Shown here: positions 1 to 12,827 of the stretch, in pieces | Position numbering within the stretch: the first letter of the stretch is position 1 | How the letters are laid out: every line of letters starts with the position of its first letter | Source of the DNA: Gonatopus flavifemur | Taxonomy: Eukaryota; Arthropoda; Insecta; Hymenoptera; Dryinidae | Assembly: GCA_018340375.1 (NCBI GenBank) | Contig: JAFFJZ010000001.1 | Span: 54,552,001 to 54,616,000 of the forward strand | Direction of reading: 5' to 3' | DNA: 64,000 bases | The notes under the pieces: generated by a model | Database searches by the model: none | Told to the model about the DNA's origin: nothing | Seen by the model: the letters and a program-made list of their open reading frames with translations, nothing else | Program-made: the position numbers and the translations under genes

Positions 1-3000
1 CCAGCAAAACTCATTCGATGGAATCCAATTGACATTTTGAGCAAGGATTCCTTACTTTGTAGCAGCCATTAGCCCTTCAAAATTTCAATGATGCGAGAAA
101 CGAATTGGTTAAACCGATACGGAATTCGTATTTGGCCAACCGACTCTTCAGCTTCATTGGAACAATGTAGGTTTCCCAGGTCTCACCGCGTGGAGGTTGC
201 TGCTGATGGAGACCCACCCCCTGCTCTGTCTTCACATTATTCTTCTTCCCGGAAAATTTTATCCCGATAACTCATGAGTTGTACGACACTTTGAGATATC
301 AGGCGTTGGAATTCGGAAAACAGAAACGAATACAGAGGACTTTTGCTACGACTGAGATGAGAATTTATTCCTAACGGTCTAAGCGGAATTAAAAGAATCC
401 TCGGCGAATTCGTTCATGTCTACTTGGAAATAATTGCATTGCCAATAAATACCCGAAATTTCGTTTGGAAGTATCATTCCCGAAAACTGGCATGGAACGG
501 AATTAGAATTACGTTAGAATATTTGCGGTCCAGCTTGAATTTCTTCCGTTGATCGTGATATTGGACCCCATCTTGCCAAACGTGGAGTTGCGATCTGTTT
601 GAGAATGACGTTGTAATTGATCCAATATGGAGCGGGTAACCGGTGTTTTTATCGAACGACCGACGAATGTTCGATGTTAATTCGCTCCGTTTATGACCTT
701 GAGGCAGAGAATATCATGTAATCAGTATCACATGCATATCATATGGAAAACAATTCGGAGAGAATATTGAACTACCGCGTTTAGTGATACCGCGAGGGAC
801 GAAAGAATCGAGACGAGGAAAATTCGGCCCAAGAAATATACGAAACGAAAAAAGTGATGCAATGGGGAACAAGAAGCCTCTGTGAAGTGATCTGGAATGA
901 TGTTGCCCAAAAAATATGTTGAAATGTCGAGATGAGACGAAACGAAACGAAACAAGGCATCAAGAAATGGAGACGAAACAAGAATGCCAAAACGATCAAC
1001 CAATCGATACCAGTGTGATTCGATGGAAAACAAAAATCCAGTGCGCAATAGTCAAGAATGATGGAGTATCGAGATGAGATAAAACGAGGGAGACTCGATC
1101 CAAGAGATTCACGAAATGAGACGAGTTGATTTGATGAGAAACAAAGATTCAATGCGCAATAGTGAAAAGTGAGACTGCCTAAGAAAATGTTGAAATGTCC
1201 CAACCAGACAAGAACAACCCATTCTCGTCTCGCGGCATAACTAACCGCGTTCAAGCTACCTGCGTCCCGCGACTATTAATATAATCAACGGATATACATA
1301 ATTCACCGCGCTTTTCAAGACAGGAAATGGAATTAGGTAATCTTTGCCCCAAAGTATATCGGAAACCACGGAAATATTGCAATTGAGTTACAATCAACCC
1401 GATGTGAAACGGAAGGCGCGTTTTTGACCGGATCAACCGCGGGACTTTTGCTTTTAATTTTTCGCCGACACGCGACTATAGTTTTGAATGGGTAACGAAT
1501 TTCGAAATTTTGAACCCGAGTTCCGTTCCGAATTTTTCCTTCGAATTTCCAGTTATGTTCGTTTTACTAAACGCGGCGAACGACCGAAATGTCCTTCCTA
1601 CTGATCCGTTCTGTTTATGACCTTGGTGCAAAGAAAATTATCTGATTAATATAATATGTATATCATATAGTGAAAGGTTTCATGGGGACTTTGAAGCTAC
1701 CGCGATGAATCTACCCGCGTGCTGCCTTGAAACTTTTCCCATTGGTCCCCGCGGCTTGACCGGACTGACCAAGACCGCAAGTTGCAAGTCACTGCATGTC
1801 GCCGTGAGGTAGGATGAAGCCACAAGAAGGCTCTTTTGAGACGAAAATTAATATCATTAACGAATAGTGTACTGCGCGTGTCGGATCAAAAAAGGGGAAC
1901 GAATTATCCTTCCACCAAGGTACATTGCAGAACGCGGGAATTCTTCAATTACATTATCATCGACCCGATATACAGTGCAGGAACCAATGGTTTTGCCGAC
2001 CGACCGAGGCACTTATCTTTTTAATCCCGCGGTACCGCGAATAATTCACGAATAACATTTCTAATAAATATGATGCGAGAAAAAATTGAAGTCGACGGTG
2101 GTAAAATCGGATCTCATCTATATAATCAATCCTTCGGTTACAGGCCGGAAGTTTTTGCTGACGTGACATTCGTCTCATTGAACGCGAAATCACGATCACC
2201 GCGCGTCTCTCGAAGAAATCCACGGATATAACTCCGCAATGAGTGTGATGTGAAAAGTAATTAGTTTTAAAAACGGATGTGAGATTGAGCCCCAGAAACG
2301 TAGTATTCTTTGATTCCCGTCGTCAAAGTTTCCCTTTAATCTTATCATACGACGCGTTTTACCTGAACCGATGTCACGATTACCGCGATGTATTTACGTG
2401 AATAAATTCTCATCGAGTTATCTGCAAAAAATGAATGAACAAATATTCTAGAAACAATTTAGCATCAATGATAACCCAAAAAGTATGTCACATAAAGAAC
2501 GAATCGTACACTTCGTTATTTATGTGTGCTGAAACAAAAAACATCATTGTTCCATGCATTCAATATAATAACCGAGCCTAGAGGCAATGTAAGGTGAATC
2601 GAGAAGAATTTGAATACAGCACGGAATCAAAACCCACTCCCGATGTTGTTTCCTCACATTTTGCACGAGTTTCCCTACCAACATAATCCCTATGTCCTTC
2701 AAATTTTCATCAATTGAATATTTCCCATAAGAAAACCTTCTCTGACGCATTTGTCAGTATTTGTGTTCAATTTCAGAAACATTCCCACATACCAGTTGGA
2801 TTCGGAAGAGGAGTACAAATAGGGTCTCCTCTCCCGTATCATGTATGACCCGCTTTGTTCTGTCCACCCCTGAGTGTTTCTCTCCCTCATTAGAGGGCAG
2901 CTTTGTGATAGTTTCCGAAGACCAGAGACTGTTTCGTCTCCAAAATCAGAATTCCTTGGACCAAAATGTTTCTCTGGACTCTGGGAAAAATATTGGTTCC

Positions 3001-4837
3001 GCGTCTGTCTCTTCGTCTGTCTATCTGGTAACGGACTTCGAACGCGCATATCCTCCGTTTTACTCTCCAGTCTAGATGAAATTATTACCGAAGTCGTGGA
3101 TTGGGAGATAACGGTCCTATATGAGTTCCAACCTTCCAAGCGTATCGGATCTTTGATATATCCGATTCCCACGGTGGTCCCATATGAATTTCAGTTGGAT
3201 CAATTGACGGGTGAAAATTTGTTCCTTCGGATCAAATATATTTGGGGATTTTTCTATAGCACGTTTTTTGCATATTCCAATGACTCGAATATCATGTGAT
3301 TGGTCGATTCACCGGAATCGATTCATACCGTTGTATGAAGAAATAATTGCAGATATTTTCTATCTCAACCTCGTTTCATTCATCTTAATTGGAAGTTGGA
3401 TTTCATACCATACTTCATCATGAATTCAAAAACACAAGGCAATTTTGCATGGAAAGAACTCTGGGAGAAGCTTGATGAATGGAACGAAGTTGGGAAGATG
3501 ATGGAGGTGATGATAATATAAAACCAAAAATACTTAGAACTCGGTGAATTGAATCAGACAGAGCAGCAGGACCCACTGCTATTTCTCCCGATTGTATTCC
3601 ACGTCATAACTACTCTGTCGACATTTGATTACATATTGATGATGAAACAAGCAAAAAAAAATACCGCGAATTCATCTGGATTCCAGAATAGTGAAGAAGT
3701 GGAATGAAATAGTTATGTTAGTAGACAACACATATGCACATGCACATGCACATGCAATCAAATCCATTCCATTACAAATATCTTGTCCTTAAAGTACATG
3801 GGAGTGATCATATTTGAGAAAATATCTGCAAATATCTTTCCAATATACGAAATATTCTTGAATCTGGATGATATGGATAACATTTGAAAATCAAATCATC
3901 AAGCTACGTCATGTCAAAATTGTTTGGTAATCCTAAATGCGCTCTTCCAGGTAAATAGAATGTACTATTCGATATGAACTAATAGTTTGTATCAAATCTT
4001 ATATTCATTTTGAGCGTTACATTATCACATCTCTTTTACAACGCGATTCAAAGTGTCGTTTCCTTTGCGAATAGGATACATCATTCGATACGAATCTCAA
4101 TCCTTCGTAACAAATATTATATCCTTTCTAGGCATCGCGGAACGAATTTCTCGCCAACCAGATATTAGTAACATCAGGTATACGCGACCCCCCTCCCGTT
4201 GATATCCAGACAGACGGACAGGGAGACAAAGAGTGAGGGGGAAGAAAGGGTTACACAGAAGGAAAGGAAAAAAAGAAGAAAAAAAGACGGCCACATAGGA
4301 AGGGGGCCGCCATCAACTGAAAAGGACGATGATACAAAAAGATAAACAGATACACAGCCACATGAATAGGAAGAGAGGAGGGTAAACATGGAGACCCAGT
4401 TTTTCCCCACCTCCGGAGAGATATTTTGGTATCGGAGATTTTCATTCTACAGACAAATAGATTTTCGGTTTCTCGAAACCATCCACAAAGCTCCCCTTTC
4501 ACGAGAAAACATTAACCAGGATAATTCATTCAACCGAATGCCCTCGTCCACATGAATTGAATATACTATTCGATATAAACTAATGGTTTGTATAAAATTT
4601 TACATCCATTCTGAGCATCACATTATCGAATTTCATTCCTACCGCGAATTGAAATGCCTTTTCTCCTGACATATGGGATAGATTATTCGATACGCGCTAT
4701 AATTTTTCATATCAAATATTGAATCCCTTCCAGGCATTGTTGAATGATTATCTGTTCATAACCTTGATCTATCTCTGCACGCGCGTACTTGTACTGAATT
4801 ATTTCTTTTATAGATTTTCCTTCAAACCTTCCAGAAA
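1..4837. other. Gene-free region of degenerate repeats
   Basis: No convincing coding exon is seen. The stretch is built from diverged repeats. A block near 3958-4160 recurs in direct orientation at 4548-4755. A block near 2880-3020 recurs inverted near 4370-4510. A block near 685-780 recurs near 1605-1700. The segment 840-1240 is purine-rich with repeated GAGATGAGACGAAAC-like words. These are probably decayed mobile elements, class unknown. The short open frames here overlap on both strands and show no domain. Confidence 0.6.
3731..3755. repeat. Simple repeat, CACATG unit
   Basis: Four near-perfect copies of a hexamer CACATG/TGCACA run. No function is implied. Confidence 0.8.
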
Positions 4838-5483
4838 GATTTGAATCAGAAAGAATTCCATGGCGTACGGAAAACGAAACGCGAATGTGATTCGGAAATT
4901 ACGCGGAAAACAAAAACATGAGACTCCAAACTCATGAAATTTATGAAAAAAGAACAAATCGATAAGGAAGGTTGCATTAACCATCTTCTGCCTGTAGACT
5001 TGTCATTTCCGAGTGAAAAATATTATATATCCATGCAGTTCGTCTGCTTCAGAAGTTGTGTGATTGATTCATTAATCATGAATGCAGTTTCTGATCAAAG
5101 ACCGACACATTTTAATTCGTTGAATTGAATCAAATAATATCGAACCACACAACTTCATCCACAGAATTGGCAACGAAAGTGAGAATGGAACCAAATATCT
5201 ATCACCCGTCGCCAAACAGCAAAGACACGAGTACCCTCCGAGCTGCTGAACAAACAATACAAATATTGGATTAAAACTCGCGAACTCATGGATAAACATT
5301 TGAAATACATCTATTCATCGTTGTTTACTAGCATTACATAATGTCTGGAGGGAATGTACTTCGTTATTGAATTCGCAAACCAATTCCCTTCCTCAATATT
5401 ATGCTGCGTTGAACCATCGGATTGTTATATCAAAACTGTATTCAATGAGATCTGAACGAATTAAATGAATTAAATGAACTCAC

Positions 5484-5790
5484 CTGTTTGACGGCGACTG
5501 CTCGCTGCGAATGATCCTCAGCTCCCAACTGCACCACACGAACCTTGAAGCGCGTCTGAATTGGGTAGGTGAAGGGACTGGACTGATGGCTTTGATCCCA
5601 CCACTGTCCTCGCTTGGTGCTTCCGATACCAAGGAAGTGATGGGGAGTGGGTTATCTTGAGACCAATCGGAAATTAGAAATTTTTCCTTCTCAATTTTTC
5701 AATCTGTCGAAAGACTCACTACTCTCTACTTCCCCGGGGTGTCAAGAGCACCCACTACTTGTGTCCGGCTGGAGATTTCACGATCAAATG
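5484..5790 (-). other. First-exon-like block with splice donor, left arm
   Basis: Downstream of the minus-strand TATA box lies the arms' best-conserved block, ending at a consensus donor (CAG followed by GTGAGT on the minus strand). The same block, TATA spacing and donor are kept in the right arm at about 93%. The short open frame through it does not stay intact across both copies, so a noncoding leader exon is more likely than a peptide. Confidence 0.5.
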
Positions 5791-5811
5791 CCAGTTTTCC
5801 TCAGGGGTCAC

Positions 5812-5821
5812 TATTTATATA
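5812..5821 (-). promoter_or_regulatory. TATA box, left arm, leftward
   Basis: TATATAAATA on the minus strand, identical in the right arm and embedded in a block of over 40 conserved positions. It points out of the inverted repeat. Confidence 0.6.
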
Positions 5822-6209
5822 GTTTTCCGATATGGGACTCGATCAATCAGGAGCTGTCTCGCTTGACGTTGTTCATTGTTCATTTGAACTCGAGTGGGGA
5901 TTGCGAAAAGAAGAGGCCTCACAATGGGACCAATGGGAGGAGAAAAATGTTGGTAATCTGAATTATATTGATTCTGGGTTGAGAAAATTGAAATTCTCAC
6001 TTCTGAATTCTTATTTCATGAACCATTGATGATGGACGAGAAATTTATCACAAGCAAAAACGTGTATTCCGAGGAGTTCTAGCAGGCTATATTCTTTATT
6101 CTTCATTTCGACAAACTTTGTTTCTCTTCTCGTTCTACTGATCCCCTGAATCAAATTCAAGATGTGTTCGAGCGCTCGGCGAGTTATCAAACTCAGACCC
6201 CCAGTTCTA

Positions 6210-6444
6210 CACTGAGAAAAGTGAACTGTAACCATTACCATGCGAAAGTGGTAGTTGAATGGCAGAATCTCCGAGTTGATGATGACGGCTACCTTATTTG
6301 GTATCCATCTTCATGTAAATGGTAATCATTCCCATGTACGTGAACATTGCTACGATTCTCCATTGTATCCGAAACCAAAATCGCCAAGCTGTCTTCCAAT
6401 TACTATTTGCACATGGTAATCATTGCATTCCACTTCTCTCAGTG
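6210..6444. mobile_element. TA-flanked MITE inserted in left arm
   Basis: The element starts CACTGAGAAAAGTG and ends CACTTCTCTCAGTG, with TA on both sides (6208-6209, 6445-6446). The right arm of the surrounding inverted repeat (near 8580-8600) carries the uninterrupted site with a single TA. That proves an insertion with TA duplication, as expected for Tc1/mariner-type transposition. There is no coding capacity. Confidence 0.92.
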
Positions 6445-6858
6445 TACAATTCGAGAAGGGGAGCAGTCCTTCCTATTTTGTAATTCATTGGTCATTTTTC
6501 CGTGTTATACGAGAAGCTTTGTTTCCGCGAGATAATAATTCTTATATTCAATTTTTCTCATATTCATTCAAGGTCCGTTCAACGAGAGGGTTTGTTTGGA
6601 ATCATTGTGTATCGCTCAGGTATATCCGAGAGGTATATGAAGCGGATTATGAGTAATGAATGTCTTTTCATTGATTTATTTATCACCGCGCAACAACAAA
6701 GTTTTTGAATTTGACATTCTCGGTGTGTTCAAATAAAACTTTTCGAACCTCTATTTTCATTCCACACGGACGTATTTCGAGAGTTTGCATAATTGACGGA
6801 AAGAAATGGTGCTCCGTTGTGAGAAAATTCAATGCAATGGTTTTTGTTAGGGAGTGTT

Positions 6859-8170
6859 ACCGAAATACTTTGAACTGACACCAAATTTGCACCAGAAGAG
6901 TACGGTGGCATATTCATATTGGGGGTTTGTCAACAGTACACAACGATTTTGGACACTCGCTGTTGTTGAACGAACTATGATCCGCGATGATAATCTTTAT
7001 ACGAGAAGAATATGAACGAAATGCATATTCACAATCTGTCGCTTATACTGCCCCGAAATACCGGAGCGATCCACAATGCTTCCAAACGGAACCGTTTTTG
7101 TTGAACGAGACTTTCATTTGTATTGAACGAACAAGAAATTCTTTTTTTTTCCTATGAAGATTATCATCACGAATCATGATGACGATGGAAAGCTTTCAGG
7201 AAAAATCATTCTGTACTGTTCAGGTATTCCCAAGAGTTATGGAAAGCGGATTATAAATAATGAACCCCAAATGAAAATGTGACTTCGTGTGCTTCTGGTG
7301 TAAATTTCGTGACATCTCAGAGGATTTTGGTAATTCATCATGAAAACACGATGTATCCACAGATTTTTCACATCAATATTTTTTGGTTTCTCTCCGGGAG
7401 AAAGAAGTGTCGGTCCGATCGAAATTCGGTGTAACTATACTCCCAACTGAGAGTATTCAGGGTGATCGAACTGATGGAATTGGCGTTGGTATAATTCTGG
7501 TGTCAATTATGTTGCAAGGAATTCTCAAACGCGTCGGAAAACCCTGCCGTTCAATCGGTGTATTTTATTCAATGAGGAAAATCTCCCTATGAATTTACCA
7601 ATAATGCCATCAGCTTTTTTGGATGACATATTTTCTGCGTGTTCGAATAGGACTTCTTCATCTCTTCATTTCTATATAACACCTCGATGTATTTTGAGAG
7701 ATTTTCTACTGAGAATATTATACTTGATATCATCATGGTGCTCCGTTATAGAAAAAATGCAATACAATTATTTCTATGTGAACGTGTCGACCCTTAATAT
7801 ACCCATATGGGCACTAGAAGGATTCTCCCTCAAGATCAATAATAAATCCATAAAGAACTCTGGAAGGTTCCAATCCTGTGGTGATAGACGAATCCTCCTA
7901 TAAACCCATCGTTCCGGAAACAGGTCTGGGAAAATTCTATTCCTGTCCACAAGGAAGGTATTCACAAGTGTATAAACATTTAGCATAACTATTTATATAC
8001 TTGCTCTACCAATATGAAGAGTCAGAAGGATTATAATGGGATAGTTGTCATGACTATAAATTACTCAAAGGGTGGTTATAGACATGTGGAGTGTTTCCTC
8101 AGTCTCGACTATTTCAGTTCCATAATATTCATTGAGTATTATCGGGAATATCATTCGCCTCCAGATTGAA
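6859..8170. other. Spacer of long inverted repeat, no gene seen
   Basis: This 1.3-kb unique segment lies between the arms. The short open frames at 7383-7592 and 7589-7903 have no recognisable domain and no paired homologue. It may be the internal part of the element or a later insertion between two copies. Confidence 0.6.
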
Positions 8171-8964
8171 AACACTTCCCAACGAAAATCATTGCATTGA
8201 ATCTCCTCACAACGCAACACCATTTCTTGACGTCAATTATACAAACTCCCGAAATACGTGCGTACGAAATGTAAAATAGAGATGTGAAAAATTTCATTTG
8301 ATCACGCGGAGAATGTCACATTCAAAAACTTTGTTGTCACGCGGTGATAAAGAAATCAATGAAAAGACATTCATTACTTATAATCCGCTCGATATACCTC
8401 TCCGATATACCTGAGCGATACACAATGATTTCAAACGAAACCTCTCGTTGAACGGACCTTGGAAGAATATGAAAAAAATTGAATATAATAATTATTATCT
8501 CGCGGAAACAAAGCTTCTCGTATAACACGGAACAATGACCAATGAATTTGAAAATAGGAGGGACTGCTCCCCTCCTCGAATTGTAGAATTGAAGGTTTGA
8601 ATTTAATAACTCGCCGAGCGCTCGAACGCATTTCGAATCTGATTCAGGAGATCAGTAGAATGAGAAAAGGAACAAAGTTTTCCGAAATGAAGAATGAAGA
8701 ATATAGCCTGTTAGAACTCCTCGGAATACACATCTTGCTTGTGCAAAAATTTCTCGTCTATCATCAATGAAATAAGGATTCCAAAGTGAGAATTTCAATT
8801 TCCTCAACCCAAAATCAATATAATTCAGATTACCAACATTTTTCTCCTTCCGTTGGTCCCATTGTTAGGCCTCTTTTTTTCGCGATCCCCACTCGAGTTC
8901 AAATGACCAATCAACAACATCAGGCGAGACAGCTCCTGATTGATCGAGTCCCATATCGGAAAAC

Positions 8965-8974
8965 TATATAAATA
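8965..8974 (+). promoter_or_regulatory. TATA box, right arm, rightward
   Basis: TATATAAATA, the mirror image of the left-arm box, about 340 bases upstream of the conserved donor. Confidence 0.6.
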
Positions 8975-8994
8975 GTGACCCCTGAGGGAAACCG

Positions 8995-9310
8995 GCATTT
9001 GATCGTGAACTCTCTAGCCGGACACAAGTAGTGAGTGCTCTTGACCCCCCGGGGAAGTAGAGAGTAGTGAGTCTTTAGACAGATTGAAAAATTGAAAAGG
9101 AAAAATTCCTGATTTTTGATTGGTCGGAAGATAACCCACTCCCCATCACTTCCTTGGTATCAGAAGCACCCAGCGAGGACAGTGGTGGGATCAGAGGCAG
9201 CGAGCCATCAGTCCAGTTCCGTCACCTATCCAAGTCAGACGCGCTTCAAGGTTCGTGTGGTGCAGTTGGGAGCTGAGGACCATTCGCAGCGAGCAGTCGC
9301 CGTCGAACAG
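8995..9310 (+). other. First-exon-like block with splice donor, right arm
   Basis: A relatively GC-rich conserved leader following the TATA box, ending CAG with GTGAGT at 9311. An open frame covers 9116-9328 but its reading differs from that of the left copy, so I do not call it protein coding. Confidence 0.5.
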
Positions 9311-10074
9311 GTGAGTTCATTCATTTAATTCGTTCAGATCTCATTGGATACAGTTTTGATATAACAATCCGTTGGTTCAACGCAGCATAATGTTGATGAA
9401 GGGAATTGGTTTGCGAATTCAATAACGAAGTACATTCCCTCCAGATATTATGTAATGCTAGTAAACAACGATGAATAGATGTATTTCAAATGTTTATGCA
9501 TGAGTTCGCGAGTTTTAATCCAATATTTGTATTGTTTGTTCAGCAGCTCGGAGGGTACTCGTGTCTTTGCTGTTTGGCGACGGGTGATAGATATTTGGTT
9601 CCATTTTTACTTTCATTACCAATTCTGCGGATGAAGTTGTGTGGTTCGATATTATTTGATTCAATTCAACGAATTAAAATGTGTCGGCTTTTGATCAGAA
9701 ACTGCATTCATGATTAATGAATCAATCACACAACTTCTGAAGCAGACGAACTGCATGGATATATAATATTTTTCACTCGAAAATGACAAGTCTAGAGGCA
9801 GAAGGTGGTTAATGAAACCTTCCTTATCGATTTGTTCTTTCTTCATATACTTCATGTCTCATGTTTTCGTTTTCCGCGTAATTTCCAAATCACATTCGCG
9901 TTTCGTTTTTCATGCGTCATGGAAATTTTTTCTGATTTAAATCTGCTGTCACTGAACACTGAAGATTTTGGTCCCCTATTGGACCATTCCCCAGTATCAG
10001 AGAACTCTCGAGAAATTTTGCAATAACTTTCAAAAGTATTACAATCCTATCGAGAGAAAAATTCTTGAAGAGAT

Positions 10075-10589
10075 CCCGCGAAGGGAACACGAAGCTTCAG
10101 CGAACGTTCAGATCAAATGTGTATAGATCGGGCCGAAGGTTCATTGGAGCTAACTTTTAGATTCACAAGCGTTTGACAAAGGTTCTACGGACATTGAAAT
10201 TTCCGCCTCGAAATACGTTCAGGAAACATAGATGGAACGTTCGTTGAAGGTTCATCGAAGGTTTGACGAAGCTTCACAAAACTATCTATACTTGTATTAA
10301 TTTTCATCAATATATACGAAAAATGAATTAATTAATAAACATGAATCATTATGAATTAATCTAGGTATTAATATTTTTGTGAAGCTTCCTCAAACCTTCG
10401 ATAAACCTTCAATGAACGTTCCACCCATATTTCCTGTATTTCCACCCAAGTATTTTGAGGTGGACATTCCAACGTTCGTAGGACCTTTGACAAACATTTG
10501 TGAATCTAAAAGTTGGCTTTTATGAAGCTCCGATCCGATCTATACAGATCTAATCTGAACGTTCGCTGGAGCTTCATGTCCTCTTCGGG
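10075..10589. mobile_element. Fold-back element, CCCG..CGGG ends
   Basis: The two halves are inverted copies around an AT-rich centre (about 10275-10370). Ends are CCCGCGAAGGGAAC and its near complement GTCCTCTTCGGG. The arms repeat the words GAACGTTC, GAAGGTTC and GAAGCTTC. Flanking dinucleotides are AT and AC, so the TSD is imperfect. Confidence 0.8.
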
Positions 10590-10590
10590 A

Positions 10591-10773
10591 CCCAGACAGC
10601 ACAGAATGTTCTCTGAACGTTTTGAACACGTGCACTCGGTTCTGGGTGTCTCGGTCCCCGAGGAGTAGCTTTTCGAAATGTTGAGAGTACCAACATTTCG
10701 GATGCCCTTGAATACGTTCTCAACACATTCCTTTCATCTACTACGGGCCGTTCTCATAATGTTCCCCTAACGT
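10591..10773. mobile_element. Left fragment of a CCCAGACAGCACAG-type element
   Basis: Begins CCCAGACAGCACAG, the same end type as the elements at 48719 and 50900, with repeated GAACGTTTTGAA-like words. No right end is found; the LINE that follows probably interrupts it. Confidence 0.5.
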
Positions 10774-11644
10774 TTCCCTCTCTCATAATTTTTCCCTCTC
10801 TCTCTCTCTTTGTGAGTATGAGCCTGCGCGCTCTTGCTTCGCTCTACTTTGTCAACTGTCTTACTGCATATTTCGTGACCCCATCGGGGTCGACCTTGTT
10901 TCAGTGCATCCCTTATCGGCTCGGGCATTTTTTGAGCAACTAACGATAAGTAGCTGTTTCGTTGGCAGCCGATGGTGGATGTTTTGTGATTTGCATTTAT
11001 CTGGTGTTGTTGGAGCATCTGCCAAGCGGGAAGACCAAGGCTGGTGTATTACAAGTGCTTTTCGCGCGTTGCGCTTATCATTCGCCTCTTATCATTGATT
11101 GGTCTGTCTTCTCTAAACGTCATTACGGTAACGTTGAGGTATTGGCCATCGTAGCACATCCACACTCCACAGCATAAATCTTGCCTTTCAACGGGAGCCT
11201 TGACGACAACATCTTTGTTGGCATACTAATTCGTATCACATCACCTCCCAACGAAGTTTTTGACACATGCTTTCTCTATCCTCATTCGCGGTCTACATAG
11301 ATGATAATTCGGTGATGCATTCCTCAATAGTACTTCCATTACATTCATAATTATAATGCGCGATTATTTCATAGTGCTAGCGTTCGTTCGCATATACTGC
11401 GTTGTGTGTGTCACACATATACTGTGATACTGAGTGTATAGATACGTGCACACTGTTGTTGTATTCTTTCTACGTTGTTGCTCTCATCTCTGTCTCTCGA
11501 ACTACTCAATGGTACTCTCTCTCACCCAACGTAGCATATAATCATCTTAACCGTTCTTACAACGACTTCTATTCTATGTCATTCGTTTTTTAGTTGGATT
11601 TTCACACATATTAATACCAGATTTTTCTCTCTTTCATTATTACA

Positions 11645-12772
11645 ATGGATCACATTTGCTCAATCTGCAGAAAATCTGTGAAAACGGATGTCATTAAGTG
11701 TACACCGTGCATAAAATATTTCCATCCTGGTTGTGTGAAACTACATAAAATGTATAACCACAACAACGAGCTTGTACTTTGCAAAGGTCTTTTGGGATCC
11801 TTCAAAAAATCTGGACATATCCCTCCCTCATCAATGGAAGTTGATTGTCCGTCAACTTCGATGCTTGATCGCAACACCAGTGGTGGTACTACTCCTAATA
11901 CGACCTTTACTATAGATGATATTAGGAGAGCTATCCAAATATCCTCAGATAAACTCGATAATTTCATTGAACGGGAAGAACGCAATAATACTGAGGGTCA
12001 TGCTCGACTTCAACAACTGTCTTCCATCGAAAACAATGTCTCCTCTCTATCCAGCAAATTTGCGGGGCTTGAACAGGCTGTCATGACAGTCAATCAGGAA
12101 GTGAAATCGCTCACTAAAGATTACCAGGAATCGAAAACCTCACTGGAACAGAATTCCTTTTTTATCAAAATGACTGATGCCAGCCTCATATCGCTTAGCC
12201 AGCGTGTTATACCCATTGAAGATAACTCTCAATCTCACTCAGCACGCATCTCTGAATTGGAACAACAAAATACCAAGTTGCAGGAAGAACTTCGAGCGCT
12301 GCGCTCTCAATCAAATAGGAACCTTCTCACTCTTTCAGGATTACCTGAACTTCCTGATGAATTTTATTCCAAGCCGTATCATGGATGTCATGGCTCATCT
12401 TAATGTTCAGATCACCGAATCTAACATTGTGAGAGCATTTCGACTTCGCTCCACCAAAACTACATCGCGACCACGTACCATCCTTATGGAGCTTGATTCT
12501 CCCTCTCTCCGAACGAAAATACTTGAGGCCAAATGTTCTACAGGATAAGTCGACGCGTCTGATATTGATCCCTCCTTATCTGAGTCTAGGCTTTATCCTA
12601 ATGAATATTTGCCGTCTGATATAGCCTCTCTCCTCGCAGAAACTAAGAAAGTTGCGAAGTCTGAAGGATATCTCCATATTTGGTCGAGGAATGGATGTAT
12701 TCTGGTGAAAAAAGATGATACCTCAAATGTTATTGTCATCTCATCTAACAGGGACTTTGATCAACTTAGGTG
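11645..12772 (+). pseudogene. LINE ORF1 (PHD-like finger, coiled coil, FP-like C-terminus), broken
   Basis: The protein opens with a PHD-like zinc finger (CSICRKSV, then CTPC, H and C ligands, about residues 4-55). A serine-rich linker and a long heptad-rich coiled coil follow (about 100-225). After a one-base shift near 12365 the frame continues through 12370-12545, hits an in-frame TAA near 12546, and resumes to about 12772. The last part (NEYLPSDIASLLAETKK, then YLHIWSRNGCILVKKDD) resembles the baculovirus FP-type domain common in arthropod LINE ORF1 proteins. ORF1 proteins bind element RNA. It lies just upstream of ORF2 on the same strand. The start at 11645 follows a CT-rich leader and gives the zinc finger at the N-terminus. 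Confidence 0.85.
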
Positions 12773-12827
12773 ACTCCCGATTCAACCCTCAAACTCTCAC
12801 TCTAATCAAGTTTTTCGTTCGTCAAAA

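Larger units (their letters stand above)
4838..6858 (-). mobile_element. Left arm of long inverted repeat
   Basis: This 2021-bp segment matches 8171-9943 in inverted orientation, at about 90% or better by eye in the best blocks. After removing one 235-bp inserted element and its 2-bp duplication (6208-6446) the arm is about 1784 bp, against 1773 bp on the right. Read on the minus strand it holds a TATA box (5812-5821), then a conserved block ending in a splice donor (exon edge 5484). No TSD is seen outside the arms. The class is unresolved: a fold-back transposon, or two inverted 5' parts of a retroelement. Confidence 0.85.
8171..9943 (+). mobile_element. Right arm of long inverted repeat
   Basis: Inverted partner of 4838-6858. 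It is the cleaner arm, lacking the 235-bp insertion. On the plus strand it has TATATAAATA at 8965-8974, a conserved leader, and a donor at 9311. An acceptor-like tract sits near 9535 (TTTGTTCAG). Homology stops abruptly at both ends (inner AACACTTCCC, outer CTGATTTAAATC). A motif resembling a tRNA primer-binding site (TTGGTATCAGAAGC, near 9152) raises an LTR-retroelement reading, but no gag or pol is present. Confidence 0.85.

Noticed and set aside
781..1254. Minus-strand 157-codon hydrophobic frame as a membrane protein
   Set aside because: It reads the complement of a purine-rich GAGATGAGACGAAAC repeat; the apparent Phe/Ser/Leu richness is compositional.
8171..9310. Right arm as a solo LTR of a retrotransposon
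   Set aside because: The TATA box and a primer-site-like motif fit, but no TG..CA ends, no direct-repeat copy and no gag/pol are visible; kept as one option only.
10075..10589. Counting this element with the exact 2-bp-duplication set
   Set aside because: Flanks are AT and AC, one mismatch; it shares CCC..GGG ends but does not add clean evidence.
11650..11985. Minus-strand 111-codon frame
   Set aside because: Antisense shadow of LINE ORF1.
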